The notes: generated from the letters alone by a model not told the origin. 7,558 nt of DNA from Variovorax sp. (GCA_028292835.1 JAQGLP010000244.1:1-7558), one strand, 5' to 3'; positions 1 to 5,695 are shown, counted from the stretch's first letter. Translations and numbers: made by a program.

Positions 1-365
1 CGAACGTCGCCCAGCAGGTCGCCCTTGCTGCTTTGCGAGACGGCAGTGCCCAGGTAGAGACCCATGCCCCAGTACATCAGCCGCAGCTCGTCACGCGAGT
101 ATTTCTCGGCAGGCAGGCCGCGCAGCACGACGATGCCGCGTCCGTTTTCCAGGCGGTCCTGGATTTCCGGCACCAGCTTGTCGAAGACTTCGAGCGGAAA
201 GCTTTCCTTGGTCAGCTTGTCGATCGTGACACCGGCCGACTTGGCAGAGTCCAATGCGCGGTCGAGGTCGGCGATCTGGGCTTCGGAAAGCTGGATCATC
301 CATTCGGCCGGGTCTTTCATGTCGGCGGCGAGCCAGTTGGATTTGCCGTGGTATGCGTCTGTCAT
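1..365 (-). CDS. TauD/TfdA-family Fe(II)/2-oxoglutarate dioxygenase, N-terminal part (runs off the window)
   Basis: The frame opens at ATG 365-363 and stays open to the window edge, giving about 121 residues of the N-terminus. AGGAG at 376-372 lies 6 nt before the ATG and fixes the start. The peptide begins MTDAYHGKSNW and contains RGIVVLRGLP (about residues 76-85) followed by YWGMGLYLGT and a GDLLGDV end. These are typical of the N-terminal half of bacterial TauD/TfdA (clavaminate-synthase-like) proteins of roughly 330-390 residues. Members use Fe(II), O2 and 2-oxoglutarate to hydroxylate small organic acids, sulfonates or similar compounds in the cytoplasm. The HxD...H iron ligands would lie beyond the edge, so activity cannot be judged. 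It follows gntR on the same strand after 105 nt and is probably regulated by it. The substrate is unknown. Confidence 0.8.
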   Translation of the reverse strand, partial: MTDAYHGKSNWLAADMKDPAEWMIQLSEAQIADLDRALDSAKSAGVTIDKLTKESFPLEVFDKLVPEIQDRLENGRGIVVLRGLPAEKYSRDELRLMYWGMGLYLGTAVSQSSKGDLLGDV

Positions 366-413
366 GCGAGTCTCCTGTTTGCGATGTAAGTGAACTCGGC
401 GCAGGGCCAAGCC

Positions 414-440
414 GACGAGGCACCGCCAAGGCACCTCGTC
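414..440 (-). promoter_or_regulatory. Stem-loop between gntR and the dioxygenase gene
   Basis: In minus-strand RNA an 11-bp stem (two G-U pairs) closes a 5-nt loop. Outer arms GACGAGG and CCTCGTC pair perfectly, then two wobbles, then CC/GG. On the plus strand the wobbles become C-A mismatches, so the fold favours the gntR-to-dioxygenase transcript. A run of seven T lies before the stem on the minus strand, not after it, so it is not a normal intrinsic terminator. It could act in RNA processing, stability or attenuation. The role is inference. Confidence 0.4.
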
Positions 441-470
441 ACGACGAAAAAAAGTGGGTTGTTCCGCTGC

Positions 471-1154
471 CTATTGGCCGCCGAGGCGCGCGAGGATCAT
501 GAGTCGGACCTGGTCGACGTGGTCCTGCATGGCTTGCTGCGCCCGCTGGGCGTCCCCTGCGATCAGGGCGTCGATGATGGCCAGGTGCTCGGCGCACACG
601 CTCTTGCGACGCGAGGGCAGGCGGCCGAACTTGAACATCGACGTGCGCGTCTTCAGGTCGTCGATGACCTGCTGCAGCACCGGGTTCCCACAAGCCGCGG
701 CGATCAGTGCGTGCAGGTCGCGGTCACTCGCGGCGAACTCCGGCGTGACCGCGTCGTCGGGCAGCTTCAACGCTTCGCCGATGCGGCTCTTGAGGTGTTC
801 GAGTTCCGCCCGCGGCACGCGGCCCGCGGCCAGTCTTGCGGCTTCGCCCTCGACCAGCCGCCGCACGTTGAGGATGTGCATGTACTCCTCGACGGGCAGG
901 GCGCGCACCACCAGGGCGCCGCTGCGCTGGCGCTCCAGGAACCGCTCGCCCTCCAGGCGACGCACGGCCTCGCGCAGGGGTGTTCGTGAAATGCCCAGCT
1001 GAAGGGCAATCTGGCGTTCCGTCACGACTTCGTTGGGTGCGAGTTCACCACTGAGCAGCATTCCCATCATGGCCTTGTGTGCCAGCTCCGAGAGAGCGAG
1101 CGTGGGCTCGGTGTCCTGGACGGCTTCCGATTCGGCGGGGGGTTTGGTGTTCAT
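471..1154 (-). CDS. GntR-family transcriptional regulator, FCD (FadR-like) subfamily
   Basis: Encodes 227 residues from ATG 1154. A winged helix-turn-helix covers about residues 20-85. It contains LTERQIA-like text (VTERQIALQLGISRTPLREA), including the TPLREA recognition-helix signature of GntR proteins. The FCD effector domain follows (about 90-222). D144, H148, H190 and H212 fit its D-x3-H...H...H metal-site pattern. FCD regulators bind small carboxylates or sugar acids and usually repress a neighbouring uptake/catabolic operon. It is divergent from the Bug gene and co-oriented with the dioxygenase gene. A TTG at 1163 could add three residues, but that codon overlaps the predicted -10 box. 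Neither start has a Shine-Dalgarno sequence, which fits a leaderless message. The family call is firm; the ligand is unknown. Confidence 0.92.
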   Translation of the reverse strand: MNTKPPAESEAVQDTEPTLALSELAHKAMMGMLLSGELAPNEVVTERQIALQLGISRTPLREAVRRLEGERFLERQRSGALVVRALPVEEYMHILNVRRLVEGEAARLAAGRVPRAELEHLKSRIGEALKLPDDAVTPEFAASDRDLHALIAAACGNPVLQQVIDDLKTRTSMFKFGRLPSRRKSVCAEHLAIIDALIAGDAQRAQQAMQDHVDQVRLMILARLGGQ

Positions 1155-1162
1155 GACGGGCA

Positions 1163-1191
1163 AGTATAGACATGAATTTTGAATGTGTCCA
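1163..1191 (-). promoter_or_regulatory. Predicted sigma-70 promoter of gntR
   Basis: Read on the minus strand, TGGACA (1191-1186, 5/6 to TTGACA) is followed after exactly 17 nt by TATACT (1168-1163, 5/6 to TATAAT). The expected start of transcription is about 1157-1154, at or within 3 nt of the gntR ATG. The match is read directly from the sequence; activity is inferred. Confidence 0.6.
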
Positions 1192-1193
1192 CA

Positions 1194-1203
1194 TGGTATA
1201 CCA
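1194..1203. promoter_or_regulatory. Putative GntR/FCD operator, palindrome TGGTATACCA
   Basis: A perfect 10-bp inverted repeat lies between the two divergent genes. It fits the TNGT-NN-ACNA half-site layout common for FadR/FCD-type GntR regulators. It lies 2 bp upstream of the gntR -35 box and 1 bp upstream of the -35 candidate of the Bug gene, so one bound dimer could block both promoters. Assigning it to the neighbouring GntR protein is inference from position and form. Confidence 0.6.
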
Positions 1204-1204
1204 G

Positions 1205-1233
1205 TTGCATATAGAAAGTATCTGGACGATACT
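1205..1233 (+). promoter_or_regulatory. Candidate promoter of the Bug gene
   Basis: TTGCAT (1205-1210, 3/6) and GATACT (1228-1233, 4/6) are separated by 17 nt. This would give a leader of about 70 nt before the TTG start. The match is moderate, supported mainly by spacing and by the adjacent operator. Confidence 0.35.
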
Positions 1234-1234
1234 T
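1216..1234. repeat. Inverted repeat AAGTATC-5-GATACTT
   Basis: Two perfect 7-bp arms flank the 5-nt spacer TGGAC. It overlaps the spacer and -10 box of the candidate Bug promoter, so it could be a second operator. At its position it would be only at the very start of any leader RNA, so a protein-binding role is more likely than an RNA one. Confidence 0.4.
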
Positions 1235-1299
1235 CGGACCGATCCGCCTATTTCCAACGAACAGGTTTCGCAGGCGCAGCCCGCGACTTCAACCTACAT

Positions 1300-1304
1300 G
1301 GAGA
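1300..1304 (+). promoter_or_regulatory. Shine-Dalgarno GGAGA that selects a TTG start
   Basis: GGAGA ends 6 nt before TTG 1311. No in-frame ATG or GTG gives a complete signal peptide, so this site decides the start of the Bug gene. The nearby ATG at 1298 overlaps the site and is in another frame. Confidence 0.7.
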
Positions 1305-1310
1305 CATTCC

Positions 1311-2267
1311 TTGAAGTACACCCGCCGATTCATCTTCCTTGCGAGTTGCGCCCTGGCCACGCCCTTTGCCTCGGCACAAGGCGCTTATCCTGCCAAGCCC
1401 ATCCACTTCGTCGTCCCATTCCAGGCTGGCGGTGAATCCGACATCGTCGCGCGACAAATTGCCACCAAGCTCGGCGCGCTGCGCGGCTACACGGTCATCG
1501 TCGACAACTACCCCGGTGCCGGCGGCAACCTCGGTGCCGAAAAGGCCCTGCGAGAACCCTCGGACGGCTATACGTTGTTGGTCATCTCGGGAGCCTACGC
1601 AGCGAATGCAGTGGTCTCGAAAAAGTCATCCGATCCTCTCGCTGCCATCCAGCCCATCATCCAGTTCGCCACGCAACCCAGCGTCCTGGTGTCCAGCCTG
1701 AAATACGCCACGGTCGGAGAGTTGCTGGACAAGGCCCGAAAATCGCCTGGAAGCATCAACTATGGATCGGCTGGGATTGGCAGCCTGGGGCATTTCTCGA
1801 ACGAGAACTTTGCTTTGATAACCGGCGTCAAGCTCAACCATGTGCCCTACAAGGGCAACAGCGGTGCGATTGCGGACTTGGCGAGCGGCCAGATCGACAT
1901 GATGTTCGCGGGTGTCACAGGTGCCAGGGCTCTCGCCAAAGGCGGCAAAGTCCGGATGCTCGCCGTCACCACGCCCAAGCGTATTGCGGCGCTGCCCGAC
2001 GTCCCGACGCTCGCCGAGAGCGGCGTGCGCTACGAATCCAGCTTGTGGCATGGATTGGTAGCGTCGAAGGACGTGCCCCCTGCCGTGGTCGAAAAGTTGA
2101 ACGCGGACCTGAATGCGGTGCTGCGCGACCCGGAAATCGTGGCCCGGTTCAATTCAGAACTGCTCACCCCGGTGGGCGGAACACCGAATGATTTCAAGGA
2201 AGTCATTCAGGGTGATTTGGATCGCCTGCAGCACATCGCCAAGATGGCGAACATCAAGATGGAGTGA
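1311..2267 (+). CDS. Bug-family (tripartite tricarboxylate transporter) periplasmic substrate-binding protein
   Basis: 318 residues, close to the usual 320-330. The TTG start is set by GGAGA at 1300-1304. A Sec signal peptide has basic residues near the N-terminus (K2, R5, R6), a hydrophobic core and ASA before a likely cut at 22/23. The mature protein shows Bug hallmarks in order: YPAKPIHFVVPFQAGG (26-41), PGAGGNLGAEKAL (68-80), INYGSAGIGSLGH (149-161), HVPYKG (177-182), ALPDVPTLAESG (227-238). Such proteins bind carboxylates or other small acids in the periplasm and pass them to TctAB-type membrane partners or, as orphans, may serve signalling. No TctA or TctB gene is present here. Its divergence from gntR suggests it is induced by the substrate of the neighbouring dioxygenase pathway. 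The ligand cannot be read from the sequence. Confidence 0.93.
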   Translation: MKYTRRFIFLASCALATPFASAQGAYPAKPIHFVVPFQAGGESDIVARQIATKLGALRGYTVIVDNYPGAGGNLGAEKALREPSDGYTLLVISGAYAANAVVSKKSSDPLAAIQPIIQFATQPSVLVSSLKYATVGELLDKARKSPGSINYGSAGIGSLGHFSNENFALITGVKLNHVPYKGNSGAIADLASGQIDMMFAGVTGARALAKGGKVRMLAVTTPKRIAALPDVPTLAESGVRYESSLWHGLVASKDVPPAVVEKLNADLNAVLRDPEIVARFNSELLTPVGGTPNDFKEVIQGDLDRLQHIAKMANIKME

Positions 2268-2343
2268 CAAGGACTGTCTGAGGAGGACAGGGCGGCCGTC
2301 TGCATGCTGTAGCGCATCGCGACGGTGGCGTGGGTCTCGGTGT
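2268..2343. other. Convergent intergenic gap between the two gene modules
   Basis: 76 bp lie between the stop of the Bug gene and the stop of the O-antigen ligase-like gene. The only structure seen is a weak 5-bp stem, CTGTC (2274-2278) with GACAG (2286-2290), without a T-tract. No intrinsic terminator is recognisable for either gene. Base composition rises sharply from here to the right. Confidence 0.5.
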
Positions 2344-3585
2344 TCAGGCCGCTCGGCTGCGTCGGATAGCCCGGAGTCGCGGCGCCAGTTCGCGCCAGGG
2401 CTCGTCCGGCTCCCCGGCCAGCCGCAGGTAGAGCATCGCCACCCACAGCAGGCTGAGCCCGATCTGCGCGTCGCGCAGCGCCGAGTTCACGCTGGTGGCC
2501 AGCATCAGCACCAGCATCGCGACCAGGGCCAGCCGTCCCGTCAGGTCGCGCCGGTGCCAGGCCAGCCACAGTCCCACCCCCATGATCACGAGCAGGCTCA
2601 GGGCGCCGGGCACGCCGGCCTGCGCGCCCATCCAGAGGAAGTCGTTGTGCGGCATGTTCGAGTCGGCCAGCAGGGCGGGGCCGCGCAGATGCCACTGGTC
2701 GGTCCAGCCGCCGATGCCCCAGCCGGCGAGCGGCCGGTCGGCGATCATGCGCGCCGTGTCGCGGTACATGTAGAAACGGATGACCCAGCTGCCCTTGGAT
2801 ACCGCGCCCGCCTGCGCCGCCTCCAGTTCCTGCAGGCCGAGCGCCATCTTGGTCTGGATGGCGGGCGCCTGCCAGAGCGCGGCGGCGGCCAGCGCGCCAC
2901 CCAGCAGCAGCGCCGGCGCCACCAGGTGCAGCCGTCGGCGCCACTGGTGCAGGGCGGCCAGCGCCACCGCCACCAGCAGCCCGAGCACGGCGGTGCGCGA
3001 GATGAGCGCGGTGGCGTCGACCACCGCCACCGCCACCGGGAAGGCGAAAGCGGCCACCGCAGGGCCCCAGCGGCGCGCGGCGAGCCAGGCGAAGCCCAGC
3101 ACCGCGGCGCTGGCGCCGAACACGGCGAACAGCAGCGCGTTGCTGATCGACTTGTTGCCGACTTCCATCAGGGTGCCGCGCCACGCCTCGTAGACCGGAA
3201 AGCCGACCGTGTAGTAGAGCGCGATCATCACGAGGTTGAGGAGGGTGACCGCGACAAAGCCGCGCAGCGCCCACAGCGCCTCCTCGCGCGTGAGCGCCAG
3301 CGCCATCAGCAGCGTGGCGGCGATGCGCAGTCCGTGCGCTAGGTTCGATGGGGTCTGCGGGTAGTGCGGCCCGAGCGCCAGCACGATGAAGGTCCAGGCG
3401 ACGTAGGCCGCGACCGGCCACCACAGCGCATGCGCGCGCACGCGAGAGGCACGCTCGCGCCACTGGCCGGCCAGGAGCAGCGCGGCCAGCACCAGCGCGA
3501 AGCCCAGGTAGTTGACGCCCACCGGCATGTAGACAACCGCCCCCCAAACCATGGCCGCGGGGCGGACGATGTGCGATCTCTGCAT
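2344..3585 (-). CDS. O-antigen ligase/polymerase-type (Wzy_C/WaaL superfamily) inner-membrane protein
   Basis: 413 residues from ATG 3585, with about ten or more hydrophobic membrane segments (for example 13-39, 53-71, 103-125, 147-170, 175-211, 223-238, 326-343, 351-366, 374-390). The family pattern is clear: ISRTAVLG (195-202) in a membrane helix, then the large periplasmic loop. The loop starts with SWVIRFYMYRDTARMI (266-281, including R270), continues with RPLAGWGIGGW (284-294) and ends with MPHNDFLWMGAQAGVPG (311-327, including H313). In WaaL-type ligases and Wzy polymerases, Arg and His residues of this loop act in transferring undecaprenyl-linked glycan. The exact glycan or acceptor is unknown; an EPS polymerase or PglL-like transferase is possible. 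The same frame runs far upstream through the kinase gene, but that part is out-of-frame shadow. No Shine-Dalgarno site precedes either this ATG or the alternative at 3552. Confidence 0.85.
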   Translation of the reverse strand: MQRSHIVRPAAMVWGAVVYMPVGVNYLGFALVLAALLLAGQWRERASRVRAHALWWPVAAYVAWTFIVLALGPHYPQTPSNLAHGLRIAATLLMALALTREEALWALRGFVAVTLLNLVMIALYYTVGFPVYEAWRGTLMEVGNKSISNALLFAVFGASAAVLGFAWLAARRWGPAVAAFAFPVAVAVVDATALISRTAVLGLLVAVALAALHQWRRRLHLVAPALLLGGALAAAALWQAPAIQTKMALGLQELEAAQAGAVSKGSWVIRFYMYRDTARMIADRPLAGWGIGGWTDQWHLRGPALLADSNMPHNDFLWMGAQAGVPGALSLLVIMGVGLWLAWHRRDLTGRLALVAMLVLMLATSVNSALRDAQIGLSLLWVAMLYLRLAGEPDEPWRELAPRLRAIRRSRAA

Positions 3586-3592
3586 GACGGGG

Positions 3593-3598
3593 ATTCTA
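3593..3598 (-). promoter_or_regulatory. Possible -10 box of the O-antigen ligase-like gene
   Basis: TAGAAT on the minus strand (3598-3593) matches TATAAT at 5/6 and ends 7 nt before the ATG, again placing transcription at the start codon. No convincing -35 box is seen 16-18 nt upstream, so this is weak. Confidence 0.25.
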
Positions 3599-3610
3599 GG
3601 GGCGCGGATC

Positions 3611-3655
3611 GCTATCGAATTGATAGCTGCCTGCGCAGGCTGGTCGGGGAACCAG
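3611..3655. repeat. Three tandem small stem-loops after the kinase gene; possible dispersed Comamonadaceae repeat
   Basis: Three inverted repeats lie nearly end to end: GCTATC-GAATT-GATAGC (3611-3627), the perfect palindrome GCCTGCGCAGGC (3629-3640) and CTGGT-CGGGGA-ACCAG (3640-3655). They start 4 nt after the kinase stop codon in the sense of transcription and lie ahead of the next gene. The layout and the core GATAGCTGCCTGCGCAGGC resemble a short intergenic repeat I recall from Comamonadaceae genomes. The identification is from memory; the hairpins themselves are plain. No T-tract follows, so this is not a standard terminator. Confidence 0.5.
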
Positions 3656-3659
3656 GGCG

Positions 3660-4919
3660 TTATTTCCTTGGCAATGCCATCACGAAGCTGGCGCCGCCGC
3701 CGGCACGCTCCTCGCAGCGCACCGAGCCGCCGTGGCGCTGCACGATCGACTTGACCAGCGCCAGCCCGAGCCCGACGCCACCGTGGCGCTCGCTGGCCCC
3801 GGGCAGGCGGTAGAACGGCTCGAAGATGCGCTCGCGCAGCGCGGCCGGCACGCCCGGGCCGCGGTCGTTGACGCGCACCAGCGCGAAGCCCTCGGTAGCG
3901 GACAGCTCGACGCCAATCTCGCCCGCGCCGTAGCGTCCGGCGTTCTCCAGCAGGTTGCGCACCGCCCGGCGCAAGAGGCGCGACACGCCTGTCACGGTCA
4001 GCGCCGCGCCGCCCGTGCCCTCGGCCACGTCGAGCTCGGCGCCCGAACGGGCGCATTCCTCGGCGGCCAGCCCGGTCAGGTCGACCGGCTCCAGCGTGCC
4101 GATGTCGGCCTCGCTGGCGTCGAGCCGGCTGGCCAGCAGGATCTCGTCGATCAGCTGGTCGAGCTCGGCGATGTTGCGGGCGATCTCGGCGCGCGCCCCT
4201 GTCGACGAGCTCGTGCCGAGCGTGGGGGCGCCCCAGCCACCGCCGGGCCGCCCCCAGCCGGGAGCCGCCCCCTCGGGGACCATCTCTCCCCCCATCAGCT
4301 CCAGCGACATCCGGATGCGTGTGAGGGGCGAGCGCAGCTCGTGCGAGGCGTTGGCCAGCAGCGACTTGTGCGAGCGCACCAGCGTCTCGATGCGCGCCGC
4401 CGCCGCGTTGAAGCGGTGCGACAGGTCGGCCACCTCGTCGTGCCCGTCCTCGGCCACGCGCACCGACAGGTCCCCCTCGCCCCAGCGCTGCACGCCGCGC
4501 TGCAAGGCTTCGAGGCGCTGGGTGAGGCGCCGCACGATCGGATAGACGCCCAGCGCCACCGCCACGCCGACCAGCGCGATCATCCAGCCCAGGCCGAACG
4601 GCGTGCGCCAGGGCGACAGGACATTCGCGCTCGCGCGGCGGTCGCGCGGCGCCACACGCAGCGAGAGCTGCCGCCCGTCGTCGAGCGTGAGGTCGAATTC
4701 CAGCCGCTGGCCGGGCACGCGCACCGCCTTGCCGCTTCCGATGGGACGCTCCTGCGCGTCGAGCACCTCGACCTCGCGCGGCAACGCCGACAGGCGCTCG
4801 CGCTCGCTCTCGGCCACTTCGCGCACCACCCAGTTGGCCGCCAGCGTGAGGATGAACACGCCGGCCACCACCGCCAGCCAGATGCGGACGTAGAGGTGCC
4901 GTCGGTACAGGTTCAGCAT
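3660..4919 (-). CDS. Sensor histidine kinase of a two-component system, with an unusual insertion
   Basis: 419 residues from ATG 4919. Membrane segments at about 13-33 and 108-129 enclose a short periplasmic sensor of about 75 residues. HAMP follows (about 127-178). The H-box LLANASHELRSPLTRIRMS has phospho-acceptor H193. The ATP-binding domain shows N-box RNLLENAGRY (N326), G1 DRGPG (352-356), F-box IFEPFYR (365-371) and G2 GGVGLGLALVKS (380-391). These mark a complete, probably active CpxA/RstB-type kinase that phosphorylates the regulator encoded just upstream. TGA of that gene and this ATG share one base (TGATG), implying translational coupling. Residues about 211-241 are a Gly/Pro/Ser/Thr-rich insertion between the two helices of the dimerisation domain, at or near their turn; related kinases are short there. 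The stimulus is unknown. Confidence 0.95.
   Translation of the reverse strand: MLNLYRRHLYVRIWLAVVAGVFILTLAANWVVREVAESERERLSALPREVEVLDAQERPIGSGKAVRVPGQRLEFDLTLDDGRQLSLRVAPRDRRASANVLSPWRTPFGLGWMIALVGVAVALGVYPIVRRLTQRLEALQRGVQRWGEGDLSVRVAEDGHDEVADLSHRFNAAAARIETLVRSHKSLLANASHELRSPLTRIRMSLELMGGEMVPEGAAPGWGRPGGGWGAPTLGTSSSTGARAEIARNIAELDQLIDEILLASRLDASEADIGTLEPVDLTGLAAEECARSGAELDVAEGTGGAALTVTGVSRLLRRAVRNLLENAGRYGAGEIGVELSATEGFALVRVNDRGPGVPAALRERIFEPFYRLPGASERHGGVGLGLALVKSIVQRHGGSVRCEERAGGGASFVMALPRK
4197..4289 (-). repeat. Mini-repeat-like insertion within the kinase dimerisation domain coding region
   Basis: This stretch encodes kinase residues about 211-241. On the minus strand a core (4278-4218) begins CCCCGAGGGGGC, ends GCCCCCACGCTC and contains GGGGCGGCCCGGCGG. 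The ends are partly inverted G/C runs, and a perfect palindrome GGGGCGCCCC lies at 4225-4234. I recall elements with CCCCGAGGGGGC and GCCCCCACGCTC ends as common intergenic repeats in Variovorax-like genomes. The insertion keeps frame (about 31 codons) and has no stop. Exact edges are estimated from where the kinase family pattern resumes (ARAEIARN). Confidence 0.55.
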
Positions 4920-5641
4920 CAGTCCTGCTGCTTGGCGAACACATAGCCCACGCCGCGCACGGTCAGGATGCGCTTGGGCGTCTTGGCGTCGACCTCGATG
5001 GCGGCGCGGATGCGGCCCATGTGGACGTCGATGGAGCGGTCGAAGGCCTCGAGCTCGCGCCCGCGCACGGCCTCCATGATCTGGTCGCGCGTGAGCACGC
5101 GGCCGGCGCGCTCGGCCATCGCCACCAGCAGGTCGAACTGGTAGGAGGTCAGGTCGCACGGCGCCCCGCCGACCGTCACCGTGCGGGCGTCACGGTCGAT
5201 CTCGAGCGTGCCGAAGCGCAGCACGGTGCTGGCCGCGGCCTCCGGCACGGCACCCTCGCCCCGACGGCGCAGCACGGCGCGGATGCGCGCCAGCAACTCG
5301 CGCGGCTCGAAGGGTTTGGGCAGGTAGTCGTCGGCGCCCAGCTCCAGCCCGACGATGCGGTCCATCGGGTCGCCCTTGGCGGTAAGCATCAGCACCGGCA
5401 CCCTGGCGGGTGCGCCGGGCAGCGCGCGGATGCGCCGGCACACCTCCAGCCCGTCGATGTCGGGCAGCATGAGGTCGAGGATGACCAGGTCGGGCGCGCG
5501 CTGCTGCAGCTGCTCCAGCCCGCCGCCGCCATCGGCCGCGTGGGTGAAACCGTAGCCCGACTGACCCAGGTACTCGCCCACCATCTGCGCGAGGCGGGCG
5601 TCGTCTTCGATCATCAACAGTTGGGGCGTGGTCATGGCCAT
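4919..5641 (-). CDS. OmpR-family response regulator
   Basis: 240 residues from ATG 5641; an ATG at 5635 would give 238. Neither has a clear Shine-Dalgarno sequence, so the start is uncertain by a few codons. The receiver domain (about 7-122) has acidic pocket E12/D13/D14, phospho-acceptor D56 in VILDLMLPD, T87 and K109 in PKPF. A winged-helix DNA-binding domain (about 140-236) contains LTSYQFDLL, LTRDQIM, FDRSIDVHMGRIRAAI and the terminal TVRGVGYVF motif. The FDRSIDVH text is like CpxR/RstA-type regulators. It is phosphorylated by the overlapping kinase and acts as a DNA-binding activator or repressor. It lies 115 bp downstream of the halogenase-like gene on the same strand, so it may be read through from that operon or from its own promoter. 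Targets are unknown; the halogenase and O-antigen ligase-like neighbours are candidates. Confidence 0.95.
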   Translation of the reverse strand: MAMTTPQLLMIEDDARLAQMVGEYLGQSGYGFTHAADGGGGLEQLQQRAPDLVILDLMLPDIDGLEVCRRIRALPGAPARVPVLMLTAKGDPMDRIVGLELGADDYLPKPFEPRELLARIRAVLRRRGEGAVPEAAASTVLRFGTLEIDRDARTVTVGGAPCDLTSYQFDLLVAMAERAGRVLTRDQIMEAVRGRELEAFDRSIDVHMGRIRAAIEVDAKTPKRILTVRGVGYVFAKQQD

Positions 5642-5680
5642 GATGGTGGGTGCCGGGCGGATCGCGGGCTTGAAGGCGAG

Positions 5681-5695
5681 GTAAAGTTGAGTAAA
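5681..5695. promoter_or_regulatory. Possible response-regulator binding site: direct repeat GTAAA at 10-bp period
   Basis: GTAAA occurs at 5681-5685 and 5691-5695, about 40-55 bp upstream of the regulator start, in an AT-rich patch within GC-rich DNA. OmpR-family regulators bind tandem direct repeats at 10-11 bp spacing, so autoregulation is plausible. The repeats are short and could be chance. Confidence 0.3.

Noticed and set aside
1338..1349. LASC in the Bug signal peptide, which resembles a lipoprotein box.
   Set aside because: The hydrophobic stretch before it is only about three residues. A standard signal peptide with ASA before residue 23 fits better.
1298..1435. Small 45-codon ATG frame in the start region of the Bug gene.
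   Set aside because: Its ATG has no ribosome site of its own, and the frame mostly overlaps the signal-peptide codons of the Bug gene. The TTG start with GGAGA explains the region.
2274..2290. CTGTC/GACAG stem as a terminator for the Bug gene.
   Set aside because: Only 5 bp with a 7-nt loop and no following T-run.
2113..3342. Long plus-strand open frame rich in Gln, His, Arg and Ala.
   Set aside because: Antisense to the O-antigen ligase-like gene, with low-complexity composition typical of a GC-rich shadow and no recognisable domain. The same applies to plus-strand frames at 3732-4946 and 5021-5968.
2344..4944. An apparent 866-residue minus-strand frame that would fuse the kinase region to the O-antigen ligase-like protein.
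   Set aside because: Upstream of MQRSHIV the text is Arg/Ala/Gly-rich and out of frame with the clear kinase motifs on the same strand. Only 2344-3585 shows family features.
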